NCBI RefSeq assembly: GCF_902826855.1 | Contig: NZ_CADEGK010000007.1 | Span: 1 to 51,726 of the forward strand | Source of the DNA: an uncultured Phenylobacterium sp. | GTDB lineage: Bacteria > Pseudomonadota > Alphaproteobacteria > Caulobacterales > Caulobacteraceae | Direction of reading: 5' to 3' | Length of the DNA: 51,726 bases | Shown: positions 9,683-17,999 of the stretch, piece after piece | Layout: each line of letters opens with the position of its first letter | How positions within the stretch are numbered: the stretch's first letter is position 1 | Translations under genes and position numbers: made by a program | Notes under the pieces: generated by a model | Database searches by the model: none | Seen by the model: the letters and a program-made list of their open reading frames with translations, nothing else | What the model was told of the DNA's origin: nothing

Positions 9683-10330
9683 TCAGCTTTCTGAGCCGGG
9701 GATCAAGGGTTCGGCGTGCAGGCCCTCTGAGGCGAGCGCCGCCTTGAGGGCCTGGGCCACGCGGTCGGCGGCGGCTTCGGGGTCGAACGCGGCTTGCCCG
9801 TCGCCGAAGTCGAGGGTGAACGCGTGGCGGCCGAACTCGCCGTCCGGCCGCACCACGATGGCGCCTTCGAAGCCGAGGGCGCGGGCGGCCTCGGCGAGGG
9901 TGGCCTGCAGGGTCTCGACGATCGCGGGGTCGCAGCTGACCACCAGGCGCGGCTGGGCTTCGATCTCGCGGGCGAGGGAGTCCAGCGCAGCCTGGGCCGG
10001 CGCGCCGGGGAAGAGGTCCAGCGCGGTGTCGGCGATGGCGCGCGCGCAGGCCATCGCCAGGGCGGCGGAGCCCTCGCGGTGCTCGTGGGCCACTTCGGCA
10101 AGCTTCGGCAATGCCTGGTTGCAGGCCGCTGCGATCTGGCTGAGTGCGTTCGCCTGCTGGGCGGCGAGGCTGGCCAGGGCGGCGCGCTCGCCTTCGCTAT
10201 GAGCAAGCGCGCGGATCTGCTCGACCTCCTCGACCGGGTAGAGGCGCTTCGGCCGCGGCGTGGACGCGGTGACGTCGCCGGCCCCGTCGAACACCGTGTC
10301 GAACCTGAATCGTTGAGCGGGTTGCGACAT
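9683..10330 (-). CDS. flbE: FliH-like flagellar assembly protein FlbE
   Basis: A 215-residue protein with an N-terminal variable segment (PKRLYPVEEVEQI at about 28-40), a long Ala/Glu/Gln-rich helix (about 40-100) and a C-terminal domain typical of FliH/SctL stators (LVVSCDPAIVETLQATLAEAA, then VVRPDGEFGRHAFTLDFGDG). FliH-type proteins tether FliI to the C-ring through FliN. In Caulobacter the gene between fliG and fliN is called flbE. Its start overlaps the fliG stop by one base (TGATG), indicating coupling. Confidence 0.9.
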   Translation of the reverse strand: MSQPAQRFRFDTVFDGAGDVTASTPRPKRLYPVEEVEQIRALAHSEGERAALASLAAQQANALSQIAAACNQALPKLAEVAHEHREGSAALAMACARAIADTALDLFPGAPAQAALDSLAREIEAQPRLVVSCDPAIVETLQATLAEAARALGFEGAIVVRPDGEFGRHAFTLDFGDGQAAFDPEAAADRVAQALKAALASEGLHAEPLIPGSES

Positions 10331-11358
10331 CAGTAGATCAGCTCATCTTCGTTGCCAGCGCCGGCCAGCATGATCTCGCCCTTGTTGGCGAGGTCCTTGG
10401 CGACCTGGACGATGTTCATCTGGGCCTGGTCGACGTCGCGCAGGCGCACGGGGCCCATGCTGTCCATGTCCTCGCGCATGATCTTGGCGGCGCGTTCGGA
10501 CATGTTGGAGAAGAACATTTCCCGGAGTGAATCCGAGGCGCCCTTCATCCCCAGCGCCAGCTGGTCCTTCTCGACCGTGCGCAGCAGGGTCTGGACGCCG
10601 CCCGGGTCGAGCTTGGAGAGGTCTTCGAACACGAACATCAAGGCCCGGATACGCTCGGCCGCCTCGCGGTTGCGCTCTTCCAGCGCGGTGATGAAGCGCG
10701 CCTCGGTCTGGCGGTCGAAGGCGTTGAAGATGTCGGCCATCATCTCGTGGCTGTCGCGCTTGGACGTTCGCGCCAGGTTCGACATGAATTCGTTGCGCAG
10801 GGTCAGCTCGATCTTGTCGAGGATCTCACGCTGCACCGGCTCCATGCGCAGCATGCGCATGACGCACTCCAGCGCGAAATCTTCCGGCAGGGATGAGAGC
10901 ACGCGTGCGGCGTGGTCCGACTTGATCTTGGACAGCACCACCGCGACGGTCTGCGGGTATTCGTTCTTCAGGTAGTTGGCGAGCACGGCCTCGTTCACGT
11001 TGCCCAGCTTGTCCCACATGGTGCGACCCGCCGGACCGCGAATCTCCTCCATCAGGGTGTCGACCTTCTCGCCGGGCATCATCGAGGCGAGCAGCTTCTG
11101 GGTCTGTTCGAACGAGCCCATGATGGCGCCGGTGCCGGCCATGCCGGAGACGAACTCGACCAGCAGGTCCTCGACCACGGCCGAGGTCACGTTGCCGAGG
11201 CTGGCCATCGCCTGGGAGATCTCCTTGATCTCCTCCTCATCAAGCGCCGCCCAAACCTTGGCGTGCTCTTCGCCCAGCGCCAGCAGGATGACTGCGCACT
11301 TCTCCGCGCCGTTCAGGCGCGAGGCGTCGACGATGTTCTTGGAGGCCCCGCGCGCCAT
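10330..11358 (-). CDS. fliG: Flagellar motor switch protein FliG
   Basis: A 342-residue FliG with N-terminal, middle (conserved IMSR-type region [21 protein letters not shown]) and C-terminal domains. The C-terminal torque segment begins at [10 protein letters not shown] and carries the alternating charges that face MotA. FliG sits on the cytoplasmic side of the FliF ring and transmits torque and switching. Its start codon shares one base with the fliF stop (TGATG) and its stop overlaps flbE in the same way, so fliF-fliG-flbE are tightly coupled. Confidence 0.97.
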   Translation of the reverse strand: MARGASKNIVDASRLNGAEKCAVILLALGEEHAKVWAALDEEEIKEISQAMASLGNVTSAVVEDLLVEFVSGMAGTGAIMGSFEQTQKLLASMMPGEKVDTLMEEIRGPAGRTMWDKLGNVNEAVLANYLKNEYPQTVAVVLSKIKSDHAARVLSSLPEDFALECVMRMLRMEPVQREILDKIELTLRNEFMSNLARTSKRDSHEMMADIFNAFDRQTEARFITALEERNREAAERIRALMFVFEDLSKLDPGGVQTLLRTVEKDQLALGMKGASDSLREMFFSNMSERAAKIMREDMDSMGPVRLRDVDQAQMNIVQVAKDLANKGEIMLAGAGNEDELIY

Positions 11359-13004
11359 CAGGTCGTCTCATGCAGCCAGGAGCGGAGGATCGCGACGGAC
11401 TCGTCGGGATGGGCCTCCACGAATTCGGACACCTTCTTGACCGCGCTCTGGCGCACCTGGCCGTCGACCCGCGCCATGTCGACGCGGGCGGAGCCGTCGT
11501 CCTGGCCCGGTCCGGGCAGGGCGAGCTGCGAGATCGAGCCGTCGGCGGCGATCTGCATCTGCTGGCCGTCGGGGGTGACCATGATGCGGGTGACCGGCGG
11601 CTGGGCCGCCGCCCCGGCGACGCCCTTACCCTTCTTGCCGCCACCGCCGCCGATCAGCGGCCGGGCCACGAAGAAGATCATCAGGATGCCGACGACCGCG
11701 AGGACGGCCAGTTCGGCAGCCCGCATGATGTCGTTCTTGTCGAAACCCATCAGCGGGCTGGCCGCGGCCACGCCGCCGGTATCCTCTGCGGTAGGGAAGC
11801 GAACGTTGAGGACGCTCATCTGGTCGCCGCGGTCGCTGTTGAACCCGACGGAGGCGCGGACCAGCTGCTCGATGCGCTGCATCTCCTCGGCTGAGCGGGG
11901 CGTGTAGGCGCCGGGCTTGCCGTCCTTGCCGATGGCGGTGACCCCGTCCACGGCGACGGCGACCGACAGGCGCTTCACCGCGCCGGGCTCCAGCACCTCG
12001 GTGCGGATCGACTTGGAGATCTCGTAGTTGGTGGTGGATTCCTGCTTGCCGGAGGAATTGGTGTTGGCATTGGTGTCGGCGCCGGGGCCGCCGGGGATGT
12101 TGGCGGCGACCGAGGCCTGGCCTGCGCCATCGGCGGAGGCTTCCTTGCTGTTCTCGTCGGTCGTGCTCTCCGAGCGGATCACCTGGCCGTCCGGATCGTA
12201 CTTTTCTTCCTGGGTGGTGACCCGGGCCATGTCGACGTCGGCCGAGACGTTCACACGCGCCTTGCCAGCGCCGACGATGCCTTCGACGAGGGTCTTCACC
12301 TGCTTGGCGATGCGCTGCTCGACCTCCGACTTGCGGCTGTCGGCCGCGGCGGCCATGCCGATTTCGCCGCCGGAGAGGGTCTTTGCGTGCTGGTCGATCA
12401 CGGTGACGCGGTCGGGCTTCAAGTTGGGCACAGCGCCCGCCACCAGGTTCTGCATGGCGCGCACCTGGTCGGCGTTGGGCTCGCGCCCGCCGACCCCGAT
12501 GCTGACGGAGGCCGAGGGCAGCTCGGCCTCTTCCTCGAACAGCTGGCGCTTGGGCAGCACCAGGTGGACGCGGGCGGAGGTTACGCCGTCGAGCGCGCGG
12601 ATGGTGCGGGCCAGTTCGCCTTCGAGGGCGCGCTGACGGTTCAGTTGCTGGACGAAGTCGGTCTGGCCCAAGGCGCTGGCTTCGTCGAAGATCTCGTAGC
12701 CCACCGAGCCGGCGGTCGGCATGCCCTTGCTGGACAGCATCAGGCGCGTGGATGCGACCTCGTCGCGAGGCACCAGGATCGTGGAGCCGTCACCCTTGAC
12801 CTCGTACTTGACGCCCGCCTGGTCGAGGGCCTGGGTGATGTTGCCGGCTTCCTTGAGGTCGAGGTTGGAATAGAGCAGGGCCTTGGGCTGGCCGAGGTTC
12901 ATGAAGATCGCCGCCATGACCGCCGCTGCGCCGGCGGCGATGCCGAGGATGGCGGCCAGGCGGCCGATCCCGAATCTCTGCAGGGCTGCGGTCAGCGAGT
13001 TCAA
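11358..13004 (-). CDS. fliF: Flagellar MS-ring protein FliF (TTG start)
   Basis: A 548-residue MS-ring subunit with transmembrane helices at about 15-37 and near 433-452, periplasmic ring-building motifs between them ([13 protein letters not shown], then [14 protein letters not shown]) and a cytoplasmic C-terminal tail that binds FliG. The frame is open to 13061, but the N-terminus that fits the family begins at TTG 13004 ([12 protein letters not shown]), with AAGGGACG about 10 nt upstream, so I place the start there. It is the first gene of a six-gene operon and the MS ring is the first flagellar structure built. Confidence 0.96.
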   Translation of the reverse strand: MNSLTAALQRFGIGRLAAILGIAAGAAAVMAAIFMNLGQPKALLYSNLDLKEAGNITQALDQAGVKYEVKGDGSTILVPRDEVASTRLMLSSKGMPTAGSVGYEIFDEASALGQTDFVQQLNRQRALEGELARTIRALDGVTSARVHLVLPKRQLFEEEAELPSASVSIGVGGREPNADQVRAMQNLVAGAVPNLKPDRVTVIDQHAKTLSGGEIGMAAAADSRKSEVEQRIAKQVKTLVEGIVGAGKARVNVSADVDMARVTTQEEKYDPDGQVIRSESTTDENSKEASADGAGQASVAANIPGGPGADTNANTNSSGKQESTTNYEISKSIRTEVLEPGAVKRLSVAVAVDGVTAIGKDGKPGAYTPRSAEEMQRIEQLVRASVGFNSDRGDQMSVLNVRFPTAEDTGGVAAASPLMGFDKNDIMRAAELAVLAVVGILMIFFVARPLIGGGGGKKGKGVAGAAAQPPVTRIMVTPDGQQMQIAADGSISQLALPGPGQDDGSARVDMARVDGQVRQSAVKKVSEFVEAHPDESVAILRSWLHETT

Positions 13005-13088
13005 AACTGGGCGTCCCTTCAAACCAGTCTGAGGGCCGCGCGATCGCGGTTCCGCCCCCAAGCTAGGCAGGAATTACCCAGTCCTTGG

Positions 13089-13103
13089 TTAAGGCGCGGT
13101 TTA
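13089..13103 (-). promoter_or_regulatory. CtrA box of the fliF operon promoter
   Basis: The plus strand reads TTAA (13089-13092), seven bases, then TTTA (13100-13103). Read towards fliF this is TAAA-N7-TTAACC, one mismatch from the CtrA consensus TTAA-N7-TTAA. It is centred about 90 bp upstream of the fliF start codon and just after the stop of the serine hydrolase gene. In C. crescentus the fliF promoter is a CtrA-activated class II promoter (established). The transcription start itself is not visible. Confidence 0.75.
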
Positions 13104-13114
13104 GAGGGGGTGCG

Positions 13115-15253
13115 TCATCCGCTCCAGGGCTCCAGCGCCCCGCCCAGCGCCAGCAGCACCGAGAAGCCAGCGTAGATGAGCACGGTCAGCGTAAAGGACA
13201 CCTTACGCAGGACCGGCCAGGAATCGACCCGCCGACCGCCCTGCCAGATGGCGGGGGTCGCCACGATGGTCACCAGGGTGAGCGCCGCGGCCACGAGCGC
13301 GCAGGCCGAGGCGGTGACGACCAGCGGGCCGGGCCAGCGGTACATGATTGCCTGGACATCGGAGGCGCCGGCGCCCCACAGGGCGAACAGGCCGATGGCC
13401 GCAATCCACAGTCCCGCCTGGATCGTCTGGACCAGGGACGCCCGCGCCTGCATCTGGTTCTGTCGCAGATCGCGGCGATTGCGCACGGCCAGTCCGACAA
13501 GCGTCGCCACCGCCGCCAGCAGGGTCAGCACGGCGCCGGCGATCAGGGTGGACACCCGTTCGCCAAACGCGGCGCGCTCGAGGGTCTCGATGTTTGGACC
13601 GGATCGGAAGCTGACCGGGTGGCCGTCGCGCATGCGGAACGCGATGCGCTCTTCGCCGACGGTGGAGATGAACCGCCCTTCGCTGACCGGGCCCTCCGGC
13701 ACGAAGGCCATGGACTCGCCGTTGCGGGCGACGACCAGCCGGCCCCCGGAGGTCACGTCCACCTCGGCCTGGCCCTGCAGCAGATGCACGAACGCTTCCA
13801 GCCCGCCATGGGCCCGCCGCGTGGAAATGTAGTCGCCCTCGAAGATCTCGCCGGCCTCAACCAGGTCCCGTGAGCCCGGACGAGGGAAGATCGGCGGGGC
13901 CGTATAGAAGTGCCTCACCACCGCGGCTGGCAGGACGTCGGACAGCTTGCCCCCCCGCTCGCCGTTGGTGCTGATGAACACGCCAAGGCCCAGCTCGGGA
14001 ACCAGGGTCATGTTCGTGTGGAAGGCAATGGTGTGGCCCAGGTGGCCGTAGCCGCGCCGGCCGCCCGGCAGGTCCATCATGATGAAGCCGTGCGCCCAAC
14101 CGTTGATGCCCGGCGGGGTCTTCTGGATGGGACTGCGGAAGGCGCGCGCCGTCTGCGGTCCGAACACGGTCGTCCCGTTCCAGGCGCCGTCGCCCAGCAG
14201 CATCAGCATGAAGCGCGACATGTCGCCGGCGGTGGACGACGCCGAGCCCGCGGGAGCGATATGGCCGATGTACTCGTAATCGTCAGCCATGAAGCCCGCC
14301 GCGCGCCAGCCGTAGCCGGTGGCCACGTCGCCGCGCAGCCGCGCTGGCATCGCCCCAGGCAAGCCGCGCCGCTCCGGCCGGGGTTCGCGGAAGGTGGTGT
14401 GGTTCATGCCCAGCGGGCCGGTGATCAGGTCTTCCACCCGTCGCTCGAAGGTCTTGCGGGACACGAATGCGGTGGCCGCCCCCGCCAGTCCGACGCCGTA
14501 GTTGGAGTAGCTCGACAGCACGCCGGGCGCGCGCACCCGATCCGGCCGTTCCTGGCGCAGGTACAGGTCCAGCGGCCGCACGCGCCGCGGATCGTTCTCG
14601 AAGAGCTGGCCCAACGCGCGGTCCTCGAAACCGGCCGAATGGTCCATCAGGTTCCGCACCATGATCTCGCCCCCCTTGCCAGGCAGGCGCACCTTCTCGG
14701 GGAGGTACAGGTTGATCGGCCGATCCAGGCGGATGCGGCCGGCCTCGACCTCCTTCATCAGCAAGATCCAGGTGAAGGTCTTGGACACCGAGCCCAGGCG
14801 GAAGAGCGACCGGTCCGGGTCCACCCGGCGGCGGTTGGCCAGATCGGCGAAACCGTAGCCTTTCTTCAGGATCACCTGCCCGTTCTGCACCACGGAGATG
14901 GTGGCGCCCGGCACATGCTCGCGGGCCATGGCGTTGGCGATCCAGCCATCCATGAAGGCCTCGAGCTCCGCCGGATCGAGCGCCTGGCCGACTGCCTGGC
15001 GCGCGCCGTTGGGCTGACGCGGGATGGCCGCCGCCGGAGCGGGGGCGGCCGGCGCTGGCCGCAGCCGGGTGGAGGGGATCGGCCGCTTGGGCACGGCCGC
15101 CGCGGGCGCGCTCTCGGCCGGAGGCGTGTTCTGGGCGGGGGACGTGTCCTGGGCCACGGCGGCGGGGGCAAGGGCGACCGGTGCGAGAAGCAGCATCATC
15201 GCCGCCAGGATCGCCTTGCCGGGGTTGCGCATCTTCGACCGCCCACGCCTCAT
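13115..15253 (-). CDS. Exported beta-lactamase-fold serine hydrolase with C-terminal membrane helices
   Basis: A 712-residue protein of the class C beta-lactamase / penicillin-binding family. There is an N-terminal signal (about 8-34, AMMLLLAPVALAPAAVAQ) and a Pro/Ala-rich linker (36-80). The hydrolase domain (about 92-430) has the SxxK motif SVSK at 155-158, YSN at 249-251 and a third motif that I read as HLGHT. A beta-rich region follows, and about four membrane helices lie at roughly 520-705. Such proteins act on peptides or esters at the outer face of the inner membrane; the substrate is unknown. ATG at 15232 is an alternative start. It is read towards fliF but is separated from it by the CtrA box. 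Confidence 0.85.
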   Translation of the reverse strand: MRRGRSKMRNPGKAILAAMMLLLAPVALAPAAVAQDTSPAQNTPPAESAPAAAVPKRPIPSTRLRPAPAAPAPAAAIPRQPNGARQAVGQALDPAELEAFMDGWIANAMAREHVPGATISVVQNGQVILKKGYGFADLANRRRVDPDRSLFRLGSVSKTFTWILLMKEVEAGRIRLDRPINLYLPEKVRLPGKGGEIMVRNLMDHSAGFEDRALGQLFENDPRRVRPLDLYLRQERPDRVRAPGVLSSYSNYGVGLAGAATAFVSRKTFERRVEDLITGPLGMNHTTFREPRPERRGLPGAMPARLRGDVATGYGWRAAGFMADDYEYIGHIAPAGSASSTAGDMSRFMLMLLGDGAWNGTTVFGPQTARAFRSPIQKTPPGINGWAHGFIMMDLPGGRRGYGHLGHTIAFHTNMTLVPELGLGVFISTNGERGGKLSDVLPAAVVRHFYTAPPIFPRPGSRDLVEAGEIFEGDYISTRRAHGGLEAFVHLLQGQAEVDVTSGGRLVVARNGESMAFVPEGPVSEGRFISTVGEERIAFRMRDGHPVSFRSGPNIETLERAAFGERVSTLIAGAVLTLLAAVATLVGLAVRNRRDLRQNQMQARASLVQTIQAGLWIAAIGLFALWGAGASDVQAIMYRWPGPLVVTASACALVAAALTLVTIVATPAIWQGGRRVDSWPVLRKVSFTLTVLIYAGFSVLLALGGALEPWSG

Positions 15254-15358
15254 CAGGCGACCATATCACCTCGGTTGAGTCGCGGCGCCCCGTCTTGCGC
15301 CTGGGTGGAGCGCCGCCGGCGGCTGTTGCAGTGCGATCTTGCCCCTCCAGGGCGAGCG

Positions 15359-15389
15359 GTCTGGCGAAGCAGGCGCCAGACGCTATGCT
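15359..15389 (+). promoter_or_regulatory. Perfect 8-bp inverted repeat next to a -10-like sequence
   Basis: GTCTGGCG (15359-15366) and CGCCAGAC (15374-15381) are exact inverted copies separated by 7 nt. A -10-like TATGCT (15384-15389) follows at once, 36 bp before the ATG of the PEP-CTERM gene. The repeat therefore covers where the -35 element would be, consistent with an operator. The promoter itself is inferred. The rest of the 171-bp divergent gap (15254-15424) shows nothing else clear. Confidence 0.4.
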
Positions 15390-15424
15390 TGGCCGTGCGG
15401 CGCCGTGCGCGTCGGGGGAGCAGC

Positions 15425-16174
15425 ATGCACTTCAAGGCTCTGATCGTCGCCGGCGCCATCGCCCTCGCGGGGCTCCTTGCGCCAGTGTCGGCGTCGACCG
15501 CCGAACTTCTCGCCAACGGGAGCTTCGAGCACGGGCTGGACGGCTGGACGCCCAGCGACGAGGCCGACACGTTCCCCGTCGAACTTCGAGGTCTGTTCAT
15601 CCAGACCACCGGTGTTACGACGCACTTCGACGCGGTCGGCGAGCCCACGCCGTACCATGCGGCCGACTACGTGGCGACGGGGACGCCTCCCCCGTCCGAT
15701 CCGAGCGAACACCTGTTGTTTGCCGTCCTGAACGGCGACCAGACGGACATCCCGATCACCCTGCGCCAGTCGTTCACGCTGGTGGGGCAGGGGACGTTGA
15801 GCGGCTGGGCCGCCTTCCTGGGCGGCGACTACCAGCCCTTCGGCGATTTCGGCTACGTCCGGCTGCTCGATGGCGACGACAACCTCCTGTTCAGCCTGTT
15901 CGACGGCACGATCGCCGATCCGGGCTACAACGCTACCCCGTGGACCTTCTTCAGCCGCGACCTCATCGCCGGCGACTACACCATCGAAGCCGGAATCGTG
16001 AACGTCGGGGACGGCGACCAGGCCAGCAGGCTGATCGTCGACCGGTTCAGCGTCACCGCCGTCCCTGAGCCGATGACCTGGGCCCTGATGCTCAGTGGGT
16101 TCTTCGGGATGGGCGCCATGCTGCGCCGGCAGCGCCGCCCGCTGGCCGCCCGCATCCACGTCCGACGAGGCTGA
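15425..16174 (+). CDS. PEPxxWA-CTERM sorting domain protein
   Basis: A 249-residue secreted protein. The signal peptide is residues 1-27 (ALIVAGAIALAGLLAPVSAS). The mature part begins LLANGSFEHGLDGWTP, typical of carbohydrate-binding-like jelly-roll folds at the start of PEP-CTERM proteins. The C-terminus has the sorting tag: PEPMTWALM, a hydrophobic helix (LSGFFGMGAML) and an Arg-rich end. This tag is cut by an exosortase and targets proteins to the cell surface or matrix (family knowledge); no exosortase gene is in the window. ATG 15425 has a GGGGGAG ribosome binding site. It converges with the C13 protease gene. Confidence 0.9.
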   Translation: MHFKALIVAGAIALAGLLAPVSASTAELLANGSFEHGLDGWTPSDEADTFPVELRGLFIQTTGVTTHFDAVGEPTPYHAADYVATGTPPPSDPSEHLLFAVLNGDQTDIPITLRQSFTLVGQGTLSGWAAFLGGDYQPFGDFGYVRLLDGDDNLLFSLFDGTIADPGYNATPWTFFSRDLIAGDYTIEAGIVNVGDGDQASRLIVDRFSVTAVPEPMTWALMLSGFFGMGAMLRRQRRPLAARIHVRRG

Positions 16175-16177
16175 TCC

Positions 16178-16939
16178 TCAGTCGAGGTTCGGCGGCGCGT
16201 CGAAGGCGTACAAGGGCAGCAGAGGTCGTAGCTGAGCGCCGACCCAGAACTGTGGCTCGGACGGAGGCGATACCTTCTCGGTGATCTCGCGCCGGCGTAC
16301 GCATTCGCGAACCGCGCCGGCCAGGCCGTTGAAGTCCCGCGTCCGCGGCATGGAAGACAGGAAGCAGTCGTCGAAGAACGGATACTTGTTGTCCTGGCCG
16401 CAGCCGAACGAGGTGCGGTCCGGTCTGGCCGCGGTCAGCACCATGCGGTTGGGCCTGGCAAGGGAGTTGACGAATACGCCCGAATAGCAGGCAGAGATCA
16501 CCACCACCGTGGGCCGCGGCCCGCAGCTCTGATCCAGCATGGTGGCCAGCGCCCCGGGCGGCAGGATGCCCTGGTCGAGTTGCGCCCCCGCGGGGGCCCC
16601 GTGGGACGATAGGTAGAACAGGCAGCCGCCGGGCGTCTGCGCCGACAACTGCTTCATGGCCTCGGCGATGGCCCTCGGCTCAGCCTTCTGCGGGTTGGTG
16701 TCGGCATAGCGTTCGGGTCGCACCGAGAACTGGCGGATATGCCGGGCCTGGAATCCTGCCCGCGCCAGCGCCGCGCTGACGTCGCGCCGCGCATTGTCGA
16801 AGGCTTCGGTGGGGCCACCGTCGTGCGCGTGGAAGTCGCCCGCCACCACCACCGCCGACCAGTCCGAGAAGGCCGCCGCCGCCGCGCCCGCGCCCGCCAG
16901 CCAGACCGCCGCGGCCAGGGCTAGGAGACGGGCCGCCAT
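16178..16939 (-). CDS. Exported C13 (legumain-like) cysteine protease
   Basis: A 253-residue protein with a signal peptide (1-23) and a caspase-fold peptidase C13 domain. The catalytic His is H113 in YLSSHG and the catalytic Cys is C151 in VISACYSG, both in the expected sequence context. The usual legumain/GPI-transamidase family cleaves after Asn or Asp and some members are transpeptidases; bacterial members are poorly studied. The start ATG 16939 lies 1 nt after the thioesterase stop, so it is translationally coupled to the sspB-thioesterase transcript. It may process a periplasmic or surface protein; the convergent PEP-CTERM gene is a tempting but unproven partner. Confidence 0.85.
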   Translation of the reverse strand: MAARLLALAAAVWLAGAGAAAAAFSDWSAVVVAGDFHAHDGGPTEAFDNARRDVSAALARAGFQARHIRQFSVRPERYADTNPQKAEPRAIAEAMKQLSAQTPGGCLFYLSSHGAPAGAQLDQGILPPGALATMLDQSCGPRPTVVVISACYSGVFVNSLARPNRMVLTAARPDRTSFGCGQDNKYPFFDDCFLSSMPRTRDFNGLAGAVRECVRRREITEKVSPPSEPQFWVGAQLRPLLPLYAFDAPPNLD

Positions 16940-16940
16940 C

Positions 16941-17444
16941 CTACTTCTTGTAGTTCGCGAAGGGCGTCGGCATCGCCGTCCCTGTCGCCCGGGCCAGGGT
17001 GCGCCCCTGATCGTCGAACAACTCGCCTTCGGTGAACGCCACCTGCCGGCCCCAGCGGACCACCCGCCCTATGGCCTTGATCTTCCCGGGCATGCCTGGC
17101 CGGAAGAAGCTGGTCTTCATCTCCAGCGTGGGCGCCACCGCGGTCATCCCGGAGGCGACCATGCAGGCCACGCTCATGGCCTCGTCCAGCATGGCGCATA
17201 GATAGCCGCCCTGGATCTGCTTCATCGGGTTCAGCAGCAGCTCGGCCTTGGCGTCGAACTCGACCTCGACCGACTTGTCCGCTTGGCTGACCGCGACCAT
17301 GCGGAAGCCGAGCGTCTGGGAGCCGGTGGGCTGGTTCTTGCTGCGGAGGAACCGCTGCAGGATGGCCTCGTCGCTCAGCGCCCCATCTTCCGGGCCCCCG
17401 GAGGGTTCCGCCTTCGGCTGGGAAGCGGCGACGTCGGTCATCAT
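16941..17444 (-). CDS. PaaI-type hotdog thioesterase
   Basis: A 167-residue single hotdog-fold protein of the PaaI/4HBT family, which hydrolyses acyl-CoA thioesters. The active-site helix region reads IQGGYLCAMLDEAM (about 77-90), with Q78 where many members have the His of HGG and with D87/E88 as the likely catalytic acids. ATG 17444 overlaps the sspB stop (ATGATG), so I choose it over the much longer open frame upstream, which is out-of-register sspB. The substrate cannot be read from sequence. Confidence 0.88.
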   Translation of the reverse strand: MMTDVAASQPKAEPSGGPEDGALSDEAILQRFLRSKNQPTGSQTLGFRMVAVSQADKSVEVEFDAKAELLLNPMKQIQGGYLCAMLDEAMSVACMVASGMTAVAPTLEMKTSFFRPGMPGKIKAIGRVVRWGRQVAFTEGELFDDQGRTLARATGTAMPTPFANYKK

Positions 17445-17932
17445 TTCTTCCGGAACTGGTCGAGGGAGACGATGGTGGCCTCGGCCGGCTTGGCGGGCGC
17501 GGCATCGGCCTTGTCCGGCGCTGCGGCCGGCAGGGCCTTGGCCTCCCCGGGCGCGGCCGGTGGCGCCTCGAACTGCAACAGGAATTGCACCGAGGGATCG
17601 TAGAAGCGTGTGACGGCGGCGTAGGGGATCGACAGCCGCTTGGGCTGGCCGCCGAACTGCAGGGTTACGGAGAAGAAGGTCTCCCCCGGCGCCAGGTCCC
17701 AATACTGGTGCTGCAGTACGATGGTCATTTCGTCAGGGTACTTCGACAACAGGTCGTTGGGCCCGGACACTCCGGCCGCGTCAGTCTTGAAGGTGATGTA
17801 GAAGTGGTGCGAGCCCGGCAGGCCCTCGGGCGCCGCGGCGCGCTTCAGCGCAGCCTTGGCTACGCCGCGCAGAGCGTCCTGCGCCAGCGCCTCGTAGTTC
17901 ATTAGATCCTGGACCGGCGGATCCTGGGCCAC
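17441..17932 (-). CDS. sspB: ClpXP adaptor protein SspB
   Basis: A 163-residue SspB of the alphaproteobacterial type. The substrate-binding domain (about 8-120) contains HHFYITFKTDAAGVSGP, KYPDEMTIVLQHQYWDL and PYAAVTRFYDPSVQF. A Pro/Ala-rich linker leads to the C-terminal ClpX-binding tail (ATIVSLDQFRKK). SspB holds ssrA-tagged proteins and delivers them to ClpXP for degradation. The start is GTG 17932 with GGGAG 6 nt upstream; an internal ATG (residue 11) would cut off conserved sequence less well. It lies directly downstream of the ssrA gene on the same strand. Confidence 0.96.
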   Translation of the reverse strand: MAQDPPVQDLMNYEALAQDALRGVAKAALKRAAAPEGLPGSHHFYITFKTDAAGVSGPNDLLSKYPDEMTIVLQHQYWDLAPGETFFSVTLQFGGQPKRLSIPYAAVTRFYDPSVQFLLQFEAPPAAPGEAKALPAAAPDKADAAPAKPAEATIVSLDQFRKK

Positions 17933-17999
17933 ACCACACTCCCATGCACGCTAACGGATCGAAGGTAACCGCTGGGCGGGCGGGCGCAAGGGATGACGC

